A DNA stretch of 64,000 bases from assembly GCF_900114895.1 (NCBI RefSeq), contig NZ_FOUO01000002.1:248001-312000 (forward strand), given 5' to 3'. Position numbers and translations under genes: made by a program. Under the pieces are notes generated by a model. That model did not search any database, was not told the DNA's origin, and saw only the letters and a list, made by a program, of their open reading frames with translations. This DNA is from Ectothiorhodospira mobilis (GTDB taxonomy: Bacteria; Pseudomonadota; Gammaproteobacteria; Ectothiorhodospirales; Ectothiorhodospiraceae). Below, piece by piece: positions 17,994 through 28,522 of the stretch. Within the stretch, counting starts at the first letter, position 1. Each line of letters starts with the position of its first letter.

Positions 17994-19403
17994 TTACCTC
18001 GTGCCCTGGGGTTGGGTGTTGGGGTCCTGGAGGGGTTCATCCACGGCCGAGAAGGGCCGCTTGGCATGGGCTCCGGGGGCCTCGCGCACCGGGGCGTCGG
18101 GCCCCTTGCGGATGATGCGCACCAGATAGGTGATGCCGGAGATGAAGACCACGGCGTAGACGGTGATAAAACCAAGGAGGCTGAACAGGGCCATGCCGCC
18201 GGTGAGGGAGGGGGTCAGGCCCTGTTCCGTACGGATGAGGCCATAGGCCAGCCACGGTTGGCGCCCCACCTCGGTGACGAACCAGCCCGAGAGCACCGCC
18301 AGGAAGGGCAGGGGGATCATGAGGCTGGTCAGGCGCAGGAACAGGCGCGACCGCTCCAGTCGCCCGAGCAGGGTGAGCAGGGCCCCCCAGAGGGACATGA
18401 GGATCATGAGCACCCCGATGCCCACCATGATGCGGAATCCCCAGAAGACCACCGGGACGTAGGGCCGGTCCTCCGGCGCCCATTCCTTGAGGCCGCGGAT
18501 CTCGCCGTCCAGCTCGTGGGTGAGGATGAGGCTGGCCAGGTTGGGGATGCCGATCTCCAGGAAGTTACGCTCCGCCTCCTGGCTGGGGATGGCGAACAGC
18601 AGCAATGGCGCCCCCTGGGTGGTCTCCCAGACCCCTTCCATGGCCGAGACCTTCACCGGCTGGTGATGGAAGGTGTTGAGGCCGTGCACATCCCCTACCA
18701 GCAGCTGCCCCGGGGCGGCCACCACCAGCATGATCATGCACATCTGCAGGGCCCGTTTCGAGGCCTCCGGGGCCTTGCCCTTGAGCAGGAACCAGGCGGA
18801 GACCCCCGCCACCACGAAGCCCCCGGTGAGGAAGGAGGCCAGGGCCATGTGGAAGAAGCGGGGCGGGAACGAGGGATTGAAGATGGCCTCGCTCCAGGAG
18901 GTGAGATGGACGATGCCTTCCCTCAGCTCCACCCCCGCGGGGGTCTGCATCCAGCTGTTGGCCGAGAGGATCCAGAAGGAGGAGATGAAGGTCCCCAGGG
19001 CCACCATGCAGGCGGCGAAGAGGTGGGTGCCCCGGGGCACCTTGTCGCGGCCGAACAGCAGGATCCCCAGAAAGACCGCCTCCAGGAAGAAGGCCGTGAC
19101 CACCTCGTAGGCCAGCACGGGCCCCAGGAAGTTGGCGCTGCTGTAGGAGAAGACGCTCCAGTTGGTCCCGAACTGGAACGACATGACGATGCCCGAGACC
19201 ACGCCCATGCCAAAGACCACGGCGAAGACCTTGGTCCAGAACCGGGCCAACTGTTCGTAGGCCGGATTCTTGGTGCGATAGAGAAGGCCCTCCAGTACGG
19301 CGATATAGGAGGCCAGACCGATGGTGAAGACCGGGAAGAGGGCATGGAAGGAGACGACGAACGCGAACTGGATTCGCGACAAGATCAGGGGATCGAGATC
19401 CAT
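17994..19403 (-). CDS. cydA: Cytochrome bd-type (cyanide-insensitive) quinol oxidase subunit I
   Basis: This 469-residue subunit carries the haem ligands. It begins with LSRIQFAFVVSFHALFPVFTIG (haem b595 His region) and contains GTNWSVF and the quinol-loop start KVSAMEGVWETT, then GWFVTEVGRQPW. The quinol loop is short, as in CioA-type oxidases, which typically resist cyanide and sulfide. It is the first gene of cydA-cydB-cydD-cydC on the minus strand. GGGAG lies 9 bases before the ATG. The palindrome TAGACT-G-AGTCTA at 19433-19445 sits 30 bases upstream and is a likely operator. Confidence 0.96.
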   Translation of the reverse strand: MDLDPLILSRIQFAFVVSFHALFPVFTIGLASYIAVLEGLLYRTKNPAYEQLARFWTKVFAVVFGMGVVSGIVMSFQFGTNWSVFSYSSANFLGPVLAYEVVTAFFLEAVFLGILLFGRDKVPRGTHLFAACMVALGTFISSFWILSANSWMQTPAGVELREGIVHLTSWSEAIFNPSFPPRFFHMALASFLTGGFVVAGVSAWFLLKGKAPEASKRALQMCMIMLVVAAPGQLLVGDVHGLNTFHHQPVKVSAMEGVWETTQGAPLLLFAIPSQEAERNFLEIGIPNLASLILTHELDGEIRGLKEWAPEDRPYVPVVFWGFRIMVGIGVLMILMSLWGALLTLLGRLERSRLFLRLTSLMIPLPFLAVLSGWFVTEVGRQPWLAYGLIRTEQGLTPSLTGGMALFSLLGFITVYAVVFISGITYLVRIIRKGPDAPVREAPGAHAKRPFSAVDEPLQDPNTQPQGTR

Positions 19404-19432
19404 GGGAAGGGCTCCCGTGTCACGGTGGAATG

Positions 19433-19445
19433 TAGACTGAGTCTA
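19433..19445. promoter_or_regulatory. Palindromic candidate operator of the cydABDC operon
   Basis: TAGACT-G-AGTCTA is a perfect 6-1-6 palindrome 30 bases upstream of the cydA ATG, where a -10/leader operator would lie. The form could suit a dimeric regulator such as an Rrf2-type or CRP/FNR-like protein, but it matches no consensus well enough to name one. Confidence 0.45.
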
Positions 19446-19678
19446 ATGCTTGCCGGTCCCCGGCCCCATGAGGAATCTCAATGCGAAACCCTGGATGTGC
19501 ACACCGGGGCTCCGCCGCCCTGGGCCTCTCCCTGGACCGGCACGGCGGCACGAAGACCGCAGGGAATGAGTGTACTTGTCCGGCGTGGGGACTCAATGCA
19601 GTGGTGACCGGAGTTTGATCCAGTGCAGGCAATCGTACGTATCGGGTGTTCTGCAGCCGTCTTTCCGGCCCTGCGACA

Positions 19679-19721
19679 TGCAGATGCAATCTGGATCTGC
19701 TAGGCTTCGCTGCAGTGCAAC
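19679..19721. promoter_or_regulatory. TGCA-rich candidate regulator sites upstream of fabI
   Basis: TGCAGATGCAA (19679-19689) and CTGCAGTGCAAC (19710-19721) lie 55-97 bases before the fabI ATG. The second is a TGCA-N-TGCA near-palindrome. On the opposite strand it reads TTGCACTGCAGC, one base different from TTGCATTGCAGC at the phasin gene. PHB regulators of the PhaR type recognise TGC-N3-GCA-like sites, so the same regulator may act here. That is inference. Confidence 0.5.
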
Positions 19722-19775
19722 ATGGCAGATGGTACGGGCCGCCGTAGCGTCCTGCGTCCCTTCAATGGAGGTCAC

Positions 19776-20555
19776 ATGACGACCCAGCATCCCTTTTCCC
19801 TGGCCGGCAAGACCGGCATCGTCACCGGGCTTGCCAATGCCGACAGCATCGCCTTTGGCTGCGCCCGGGCCCTGCACGAGGCGGGGGCGGAGATGATCGC
19901 CACCTATGGCCATGCCAAGGCGGAGCGGCATGTCACGCCGCTGCTGGAGGCCATGGGACACCCCGAGCTGATGCTTTGCGATGTCCAGGACGAGGCGCAG
20001 GTGGAGGCCGTGTTCCAGCGCGCGCAGGAGCGCTGGGGCCGGCTGGATTTCCTCATCCATTCCATGGCCTTCGCCAACCGCGACGACCTGCACGGCCGTG
20101 TGGTGGACTGCTCCCGGGAGGGCTTCGCCCAGGCCATGGATATCTCCTGCCATTCCTTCCTGCGCCTGGCCCAGCGGGCGGAACCGCTGATGACCGCCGG
20201 GGGCTGCCTCATCACCCTGTCCTACTACGGGGCCGAGAAGGTGGTACCCAACTACGGCCTCATGGGGCCGGTGAAGGCGGCCCTGGAGGCCTCGGTGCGC
20301 TACATGGCCGATGAGCTGGGCCCTGCCGGCATCCGCGTCCAGGCCATCTCCCCGGGTCCCATCCGCACCCGCGCCGCCTCGGGCATCCGCGACTTCGAGG
20401 CCCTGGCCGAAGACGCCGAGCAGCGCGCCCCGCTGCGACGCCTGGTCTCCACCGAGGACGTGGGGCGCACGGCCGTCTTCCTGATCTCGGAGGCGGGACA
20501 ATCACTCACCGGCGGCACCACCTACGTGGACGCCGGCCATCACGTGAAGGCCTGA
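19776..20555 (+). CDS. fabI: FabI-type enoyl-[acyl-carrier-protein] reductase
   Basis: This 259-residue SDR-family enoyl reductase carries the FabI catalytic set: Tyr150 in SYYGAEK, then Tyr160 and Lys167 in NYGLMGPVK. The modified glycine motif is TGLANADSIAFG, as in FabI rather than FabG. It reduces enoyl-ACP (possibly enoyl-CoA) with NAD(P)H. The ATG at 19776 is preceded by GGAGGT. It is not in the main fatty acid cluster but heads an operon with a MaoC-Pta fusion (6 bp gap) and acetate kinase, hinting at a role in short-chain acyl-CoA metabolism as well as, or instead of, lipid synthesis. Confidence 0.9.
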   Translation: MTTQHPFSLAGKTGIVTGLANADSIAFGCARALHEAGAEMIATYGHAKAERHVTPLLEAMGHPELMLCDVQDEAQVEAVFQRAQERWGRLDFLIHSMAFANRDDLHGRVVDCSREGFAQAMDISCHSFLRLAQRAEPLMTAGGCLITLSYYGAEKVVPNYGLMGPVKAALEASVRYMADELGPAGIRVQAISPGPIRTRAASGIRDFEALAEDAEQRAPLRRLVSTEDVGRTAVFLISEAGQSLTGGTTYVDAGHHVKA

Positions 20556-20561
20556 AGATCC

Positions 20562-21974
20562 ATGGACCAGAAAGTCGACGACCGGGATTACATCGAGAAC
20601 CGCACCTTCGACGAGATCCAGGTGGGGGACACCGCCACCCTGGAGCGGCGGCTTACCATGGACGACATCAAGCTCTTCGCCATCATGTCCGGGGATGTGA
20701 ACCCGGCCCATGTGGACGAGGACTTTGCCAAGAGCAGCCGTTTCCAGGAGATCATCGCCCACGGCATGTGGGGCGGGGCCCTCATCTCCACGGTCCTGGG
20801 CACGGAACTGCCCGGACCCGGGACCATCTACCTGGGTCAGACCCTGCGCTTCAAGGCCCCGGTGGGGCTGGGGGATGTGCTCCAGGTGAGCGTGCAGGTG
20901 AAGGAGAAGGACCCCAAGCGCAACCGGATCCAGTTCGATTGCCGCTGTACCAACCAGGACGGGCAGGAGGTGATCGAGGGGGTGGCGGACGTACTGGCCC
21001 CCACGGAGAAGGTGCGGCGTCCCCGCACCGTGATGCCCCAGGTGCGCATGGCGGAACGGGCCCGGCTGCACGAACTCCTGCACGCCGCCACCCATCCCGA
21101 ACCCGTGACCATGGCCGTGGTACACCCGGTGGACACGGCCGCCATCCAGGGGGCCTACGAGTCCGCCCGGGCCGGCCTCATCCACCCGGTGCTGGTGGGA
21201 CCGGAGGACCGCATCCGCGCCGCCGCGGAGGAGGCGGAGGTGGATATCCGGGATTTTCGCATCGTGCCCGCCCCCCACAGCCACGCAGCGGCGGAGAAGG
21301 CCGTGGCCATGACCCGCAGTGGCGAGATCGAGGCCATCATGAAGGGGTCCCTGCACACCGACGAACTCCTGCGGGAGGTGGTGCGCCGGGATGCCGGGCT
21401 GCGCACCGAGCGGCGCATCAGCCATGTCATGGCCTTCGATGTCCCCACCTACCCGCGGCCCCTGTTCATCACCGACGCGGCCATCAATATCTATCCCACC
21501 CTGGCGGACAAGGTGGACATCGTCCAGAATGCCATCGATCTGGCCCATGCCGTGGGCAACGACAACCCCAAGGTGGCCATCCTCTCGGCGGTGGAGACGG
21601 TGAACCCCAACATCCAGTCCACCCTGGAGGCGGCGGCCCTGTGCAAGATGGCCGAGCGGGGGCAGATCGAGGGGGGCGTGCTGGATGGGCCGCTGGCCTT
21701 CGACAACGCCGTCTCCGAGGCGGCGGCCAAGACCAAGCACATCGTCTCGCCGGTGGCGGGGAAGGCGGATATCCTGGTGGCCCCGGATCTGGAGGCCGCC
21801 AACATGCTCATGAAGCAGCTCACCTACCTGGCGGACGCCACCGGGGCGGGGCTGGTGGTGGGGGCGCGGGTGCCCATCGTCCTCACCAGCCGCGCGGACG
21901 ACGCCATCACACGCATGGCCTCCTGCGCCCTGGCCCTGCTCATGGCGGATTATCAAAAGAAGAAGGGACGCTGA
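20562..21974 (+). CDS. Bifunctional enoyl-CoA hydratase / phosphate acetyl(butyryl)transferase
   Basis: This 470-residue fusion has an N-terminal MaoC-like hot-dog domain (about 10-150) with the hydratase motif SGDVNPAHVDEDFA. Asp45 and His50 are in the catalytic positions of (R)-specific enoyl-CoA hydratases. The C-terminal domain (about 165-470) is of the PTA_PTB family and exchanges acyl-CoA for acyl phosphate. Length and architecture match the known two-domain family. With FabI upstream and acetate kinase 3 bp downstream, the operon could take a hydroxyacyl-CoA to an acyl phosphate. Acetyl versus butyryl preference cannot be read from the sequence. Confidence 0.92.
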   Translation: MDQKVDDRDYIENRTFDEIQVGDTATLERRLTMDDIKLFAIMSGDVNPAHVDEDFAKSSRFQEIIAHGMWGGALISTVLGTELPGPGTIYLGQTLRFKAPVGLGDVLQVSVQVKEKDPKRNRIQFDCRCTNQDGQEVIEGVADVLAPTEKVRRPRTVMPQVRMAERARLHELLHAATHPEPVTMAVVHPVDTAAIQGAYESARAGLIHPVLVGPEDRIRAAAEEAEVDIRDFRIVPAPHSHAAAEKAVAMTRSGEIEAIMKGSLHTDELLREVVRRDAGLRTERRISHVMAFDVPTYPRPLFITDAAINIYPTLADKVDIVQNAIDLAHAVGNDNPKVAILSAVETVNPNIQSTLEAAALCKMAERGQIEGGVLDGPLAFDNAVSEAAAKTKHIVSPVAGKADILVAPDLEAANMLMKQLTYLADATGAGLVVGARVPIVLTSRADDAITRMASCALALLMADYQKKKGR

Positions 21975-21977
21975 TCC

Positions 21978-23174
21978 ATGGAAGAGGTCCTGGTCATCAA
22001 CAGCGGGTCCTCCAGCCTCAAGTTCGCCCTGTTCGGGCACGATGCGGTGGCCACCCCGGAGGACTTCCATCCCCGCTACCGGGGGCATTTCTCCGGCCTG
22101 GGGGAACGCCCCCGTTTCGTGGTCCAGGACGGGGAGGGCAACGCCCGGGTAGAGGAGTTGCCGGATGACACCGCGTCGGGCGATGGATTCGGCCACGAGG
22201 CGGCCCTGCACGCCCTGCTGGACTGGGTGGAGCAGCGCCCCGACGCCCGCCGTATCGCCGCCGTGGGCCACCGCATCGTGCACGGGGGGGAGGCCTACCG
22301 GGCCCCCGTGCGCCTGGATGGCCGGGTCCTGGACGACCTGGAGCGCCTCATCCCCCTGGCCCCCCTGCACCAGCCCCATGGCCTGGCCCCGGCGCGGGCG
22401 CTCAGCGACCTGCGGCCCCATCTACCCCAGGTGGCCTGCTTCGACACCGCCTTCCACCGCCATCAGCCCCGCCAGGCCCAGTCCTTTGCGTTGCCCCGGC
22501 GCTTCACCGAGCGGGGGGTGATCCGCTATGGCTTCCACGGCCTGTCCTATGAATACATCGGCCATGTGCTGCCCGCCCGCCTGGGCACCCCCCGCAGCGG
22601 CCGCACGGTGGTGGCCCACCTGGGCAACGGCGCCAGCCTGTGCGCCCTGCAGGACGGACGCAGCGTGGCCTCCACCATGGGCTTCACCGCCCTGGACGGT
22701 CTGCCCATGGGCACCCGCTGCGGCAACATCGACCCCGGCGTGGTACTGCACCTGATCGCACAGGAGGGTATGACCCCGGAGGAGGTGACGCACCTGCTCT
22801 ACAAGGAATCCGGCCTGTTGGGGGTCTCCGGCATCAGCGGGGATATGCGCACCCTGCTGGAGAGCAACGCCCCCGAGGCCCGCGAGGCGGTGGACCTGTT
22901 CATCTACCGCATCGTGCGGGAGATCGGCAGCCTCGCCGCCGCCCTGGGCGGTCTGGACCATCTGGTGTTCACCGCCGGCATCGGTGAACGGGCCGCGCCC
23001 GTGCGGGCCCGGGTGGCCGAGGGCTGTGCCTGGCTCGGGATGGCCATCGACCAGGCCCGGAACACGGCCCATGAGCAGCGCATCTCCACGCAGGACAGCG
23101 CCGTGGATGTCTGGGTCCTCCCCACGGACGAGGAACGCATGATCGCCTGGCATACCGCCCGTTTGTGCCGTTAA
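21978..23174 (+). CDS. ackA: Acetate/propionate-family kinase
   Basis: This 398-residue ASKHA kinase makes ATP from acyl phosphate (acetyl phosphate to acetate in the type enzyme). Motifs in order are VINSGSSSLKF (nucleotide loop), GHRIVHGG (active-site Arg), FDTAFH (catalytic Asp), GFHGLSYEY, HLGNGASL, MGTRCGNIDPG (Arg) and FTAGIGER. It starts 3 bp after the MaoC-Pta stop, so the phosphotransacylase product is passed to a coexpressed kinase. Butyrate kinases are a related but distinguishable family; the motifs favour AckA. Confidence 0.95.
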   Translation: MEEVLVINSGSSSLKFALFGHDAVATPEDFHPRYRGHFSGLGERPRFVVQDGEGNARVEELPDDTASGDGFGHEAALHALLDWVEQRPDARRIAAVGHRIVHGGEAYRAPVRLDGRVLDDLERLIPLAPLHQPHGLAPARALSDLRPHLPQVACFDTAFHRHQPRQAQSFALPRRFTERGVIRYGFHGLSYEYIGHVLPARLGTPRSGRTVVAHLGNGASLCALQDGRSVASTMGFTALDGLPMGTRCGNIDPGVVLHLIAQEGMTPEEVTHLLYKESGLLGVSGISGDMRTLLESNAPEAREAVDLFIYRIVREIGSLAAALGGLDHLVFTAGIGERAAPVRARVAEGCAWLGMAIDQARNTAHEQRISTQDSAVDVWVLPTDEERMIAWHTARLCR

Positions 23175-23429
23175 ATCCCCCCGCCCCGCAAAACCTCCCG
23201 CCGTATCGACTATATAGGGTCCATGGGCCGGTATCCCCCGAATCGGATCACCAGGGTGTCTTACTCCCCCATGGCATAACCCGGCATGGGTGCATTTCCC
23301 CCGCATGGATCGGTACCATGCCCGCCTTGGGGATGAACCCATCGGCGTGCAGCACAGACCGGGCCTGAGGGGATGCATGAGGCACCGGCTGGGGATGGAC
23401 TAATATTCAATCGATAAATAAGAAAGAAC

Positions 23430-23915
23430 ATGCAAGCCCCTGGATTTATTGCAATATTGAATAATAGATACCGATTTCATGTACTGGTTATGCCGCTGCT
23501 GGGCTGCCTTTCCGGCTGCGGTCCCGAAGCGCCCTTACCACACCTCGGGATCTGGGAAGTGACGCGCGTCGTCGCTACTGAGGAGGGAGAGGAAGAGGCA
23601 GACCGAAAGGATGCCCTGGTGGGCCAACGCGCCGTATACACCCGGCACATGGCCCATTTCGAGTCCATGCAGTGCCTGCGTCCGCAATACACGCGGGAGC
23701 CCATGCCCGCTGGCGCGGGCGAGCCCGCCGTGGCGGGGGTGGAGCAGGCGGGGTCCCTGCAGGAGCGCATCATCATCTCCTGCCGGGGGAAAACCCTGCC
23801 CCCGGAGCAGGGCGGCATGCTCTACCTGCGGGATCGGGACACCCTGCTCATGACCTGGGAGGGGGGCATCCTGTATCTGCAGCGGCGCAGCCAGGGTCCA
23901 TCGGCCTCTTATTGA
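23430..23915 (+). CDS. Putative lipoprotein of unknown function
   Basis: This 161-residue protein has a basic N-terminus (NNRYR), a hydrophobic segment and a lipobox-like LSGC with Cys30, suggesting a lipoprotein signal peptide. A shorter start at 23490 would remove the basic region but keep the lipobox. The mature part is acidic then mixed, with further cysteines in MQCLRPQ and IISCRGK that could form a disulfide. The start region is much more AT-rich than its surroundings. It is convergent with the phasin gene. I do not recognise the family. Confidence 0.62.
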   Translation: MQAPGFIAILNNRYRFHVLVMPLLGCLSGCGPEAPLPHLGIWEVTRVVATEEGEEEADRKDALVGQRAVYTRHMAHFESMQCLRPQYTREPMPAGAGEPAVAGVEQAGSLQERIIISCRGKTLPPEQGGMLYLRDRDTLLMTWEGGILYLQRRSQGPSASY

Positions 23916-23924
23916 TCCCGCCCT

Positions 23925-23967
23925 CAAAAGACACCGGGCCCGCCTCCCCCTGGGGAGACGGGCCCGG
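23925..23967 (-). terminator. Rho-independent terminator of the phasin gene
   Basis: The arms 23934-23949 and 23952-23967 pair over 16 positions. On the minus strand the single mismatch becomes a G-U wobble, and the stem is followed by TGTCTTTT. It lies 24 bases past the phasin stop, so it mainly terminates the minus-strand phasin transcript. Confidence 0.75.
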
Positions 23968-23990
23968 AAGTCACGCTGCATGTCGCCGCG

Positions 23991-24380
23991 TCAGGCGCTC
24001 TTGCGGCTGGCGGAGGCCTTATCCTGTTCGGGGTGCAGGCGGGTCACCGTGGCCAGGCTTTCCTCACCCAGCTTCTGCACCTCCTGGGAATACCCCCGGT
24101 GCAGTTCCACCAGTTCGCTGGTATCCCGGGCCAGCTTCTCGCTCAGGGACTTGGCGGCCTCGCCCTGGGCCTTCAGATAGGACTCGAGGCTCTTGGGATC
24201 GTGCACCGTCTGCATGGCCCGCATCTGTTCGATGGCCACTTCGGAGTAGCCGCGGAACATGCTGATCTGATAGTCCACCAGCTTGGCCATGTGGTCCAGG
24301 GTCACGTTGTTGAACCGGCGCACCGGTTCGGCCATCGTGTTGAGCTGTTCCTGGGTCTTGTCGAAGAGTTCGTTGTACAT
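23991..24380 (-). CDS. Phasin family protein (PHA granule-associated)
   Basis: This 129-residue, all-helical, cysteine-free protein begins MYNELFDKTQEQLNTM. The phasin-family pattern continues in a segment with many hydrophobic/charged heptads (VDYQISMFRGYSEVAIEQM). Phasins coat polyhydroxyalkanoate granules and help set their number and size. The start at 24380 has GGGAGG about 10 bases upstream; a longer frame to 24566 crosses the promoter and was rejected. TGCA-N-TGCA sites upstream (24433-24468) fit control by a PhaR-type regulator. No PHA synthase gene is in the window. Confidence 0.88.
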   Translation of the reverse strand: MYNELFDKTQEQLNTMAEPVRRFNNVTLDHMAKLVDYQISMFRGYSEVAIEQMRAMQTVHDPKSLESYLKAQGEAAKSLSEKLARDTSELVELHRGYSQEVQKLGEESLATVTRLHPEQDKASASRKSA

Positions 24381-24428
24381 GAGACAGATCCTCCCGTTTC
24401 CGGTTAGAAGGGCGGGGAGATCCCGACC

Positions 24429-24472
24429 TTGTTGCATTGCAGCATAGCGCAGTCTTTTGTGCACTGCAACAA
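24429..24472. promoter_or_regulatory. Paired TGCA-N-TGCA sites upstream of the phasin gene
   Basis: TGCATTGCA (24433-24441) and TGCACTGCA (24460-24468) are spaced 27 bases centre to centre, inside a larger inverted repeat (TTGTTGCA at 24429 and TGCAACAA at 24465). They lie 53-88 bases upstream of the phasin ATG on the minus strand. TGC-N3-GCA is like the site described for PhaR repressors of phasin genes. A similar motif precedes fabI. Confidence 0.6.
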
Positions 24473-24613
24473 CAAGGATGGGGGCCTCTGTCTCCATTTC
24501 AAGGGCCTTGCCCCGGAAGGCGGTGGCGGGCAGGATGCCGTGCATCCCTCGATGGTGTAGATTCAACGGACTTTTCCCGGTCGGGGTCCGCAGCGCGGCC
24601 CTGGAGGAACCCC

Positions 24614-25312
24614 ATGAGCCAAGCGCCCGCAGGCATCCGCGTCGGCATCCTGATCTTCGACCAGGTGGAGGTCCTGGACTTCGCCGGCCCCTTCGAGGTC
24701 TTCGCCACCACGCGCCTGGATGAATCCCGCCGCACGGAGGCGGATTCCCCCTTCGACATCCGCCTGGTGGCCGAGCGCAAGCGTCCTGTCACCACGGCGG
24801 GCGGGATGATGGTGGTGCCCCATCACGACTTCAAGGATTGCCCCGCACTGGACATCCTGGTGGTACCCGGTGGGCGGGGCGCGCGCCGGGAATTGAGCAA
24901 CATCCATCTCATGGAATGGTTACGGGCCCAATCCAACGGGCTGTCCCTGCTGGCCGGGGTGTGCACCGGCTCCATGCTGCTGGGGCAGGCGGGGCTGCTG
25001 GAGGGGTTGCGCGCCACCACCCACTGGCGCTCCCTGGACTGGATGCGGGACTACTTCCCGGATGTGATGGTGGTGGAGGATGAGTTCGTGGTGGACGCCG
25101 GTTCGGTGATCACCTCAGCGGGGATCTCCGCCGGGATCGACATGGCCCTGCAGCTGGTGATGCGCTTCTATGGCCAGGACGTGGCCCGGGCCACCGCCTG
25201 CTACATGGAATACCCCTTCCCGGAGAACAGCCGCCCCCGGCAGGTGCACAAACTCAAGGCGGGATCCCGGCCGCCGGTGGCGGCCGGGGCCCCGGACTCC
25301 CCCGCAGGATGA
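24614..25312 (+). CDS. DJ-1/PfpI family protein
   Basis: This 232-residue class I glutamine amidotransferase-like protein has its nucleophile Cys in LAGVCTGSMLLG, the neighbouring THW histidine, and the N-terminal acidic residue in FDQVEVLDFAGPFEVF. The family includes isonitrile hydratase-like and ThiJ-like proteins and AraC-type sensor domains. No DNA-binding domain is present here, so it is a stand-alone enzyme or chaperone. The ATG at 24614 is chosen because the in-frame extension to 24437 runs through the phasin promoter. The substrate is unknown. Confidence 0.87.
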   Translation: MSQAPAGIRVGILIFDQVEVLDFAGPFEVFATTRLDESRRTEADSPFDIRLVAERKRPVTTAGGMMVVPHHDFKDCPALDILVVPGGRGARRELSNIHLMEWLRAQSNGLSLLAGVCTGSMLLGQAGLLEGLRATTHWRSLDWMRDYFPDVMVVEDEFVVDAGSVITSAGISAGIDMALQLVMRFYGQDVARATACYMEYPFPENSRPRQVHKLKAGSRPPVAAGAPDSPAG

Positions 25313-25334
25313 GCCGGGGCAGGGCGGGGCGGTC

Positions 25335-27653
<2,319 letters not shown>

Positions 27654-27745
27654 GGGGTGTCAGGGCTTGGAACGGGGATTGGGGGGCGGTGTATTATCCG
27701 GGTTTACGGCCATTTCCGCACGTGCGGTCATCGGGAGAAGACGTC

Positions 27746-28522
27746 ATGCGAGCATACAAGACCGGCTGGACCCTCATCACCGGCGGCGGCAGCGGTCTGG
27801 GACAGGCCCTGGCCTGGGACATCGCCGCCCGGGGCGGCCGGGTGATCGTGGCCGGGCGCCGCCCGGAGGCCCTGGAAGAGACCCGCGCCCGCGCCCCGGA
27901 GGCCATCCTTGCCGTGACGGCGGATGTGGCCACCCCCCAGGGACGTGATGCCGTGGCGCAGATCGTGCAGGACCGGGGGCCGCTCTATGGCGTGGTACAC
28001 AATGCCGCGGTGCTGGATCCGGTGGGTCCGCTGGCCGAGGTCTCCCCGGAGGACTGGCGTTATCAGCAGGCCGTCAACGTGGAAGGACCGCTGTTCCTCA
28101 CCCAGGCCCTGTTGCCCCATCTGATGCACGGCGGTCGCATCCTGCACATCTCCTCGGGGGCGGCCCATCGTTGCCTGGTGGGCTGGGGCGGCTACTGCAG
28201 TTCCAAGGCCGCGCTGTACATGCTCTACCTGTGCCTGCGGGAGGAGCTGGCCCCCCGGGGGGTGCATGTGGGCAGCGTGCGCCCGGGCGTGGTGGATACC
28301 CCCATGCAGACCCGCATCCGCGCCACCGATGCCAGCCGGTTCCCCGGCGTGGAGCGGTTCCGCCGCCTGAAGGCCGAGGGGCAACTGGAGTCCAGCGAAC
28401 GCGTGGCGGATTTCGTCAGTTGGGTCCTGCTGGATACCGGGGATCGCCAGTTCTCCGAAGAGGAATGGGATATCGGCAATGAGGCGCAGACCCGCCTGTG
28501 GCGAGATACGCGGGCCCTCTGA
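27746..28522 (+). CDS. Short-chain dehydrogenase/reductase
   Basis: This 258-residue classical SDR has the cofactor motif TGGGSGLG (about 12-19) and NAA in VVHNAAV. The catalytic Ser lies in HISSGAA, and Tyr-x3-Lys in GYCSSKAA. The C-terminus resembles sepiapterin/benzil reductase-like SDRs more than FabG. The ATG at 27746 follows GGGAG at a plausible distance. It is divergent from maeB, which could supply its NADPH. The substrate is not deducible. Confidence 0.88.
   Translation: MRAYKTGWTLITGGGSGLGQALAWDIAARGGRVIVAGRRPEALEETRARAPEAILAVTADVATPQGRDAVAQIVQDRGPLYGVVHNAAVLDPVGPLAEVSPEDWRYQQAVNVEGPLFLTQALLPHLMHGGRILHISSGAAHRCLVGWGGYCSSKAALYMLYLCLREELAPRGVHVGSVRPGVVDTPMQTRIRATDASRFPGVERFRRLKAEGQLESSERVADFVSWVLLDTGDRQFSEEEWDIGNEAQTRLWRDTRAL

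Larger units (their letters stand above)
19404..19775. promoter_or_regulatory. Divergent intergenic region between cydA and fabI
   Basis: This 372-base gene-free stretch separates the divergent cyd and fabI operons. It holds the TAGACTGAGTCTA palindrome close to cydA and several TGCA-rich motifs closer to fabI (listed separately). GGAGGT at 19766-19771 serves fabI. Short frames here lack good starts and are not credible genes. Confidence 0.7.

Noticed and set aside
23175-23429. Possible small RNA or riboswitch after ackA
   Set aside because: No conserved fold, terminator or promoter pair could be recognised. The stretch holds no supportable feature.
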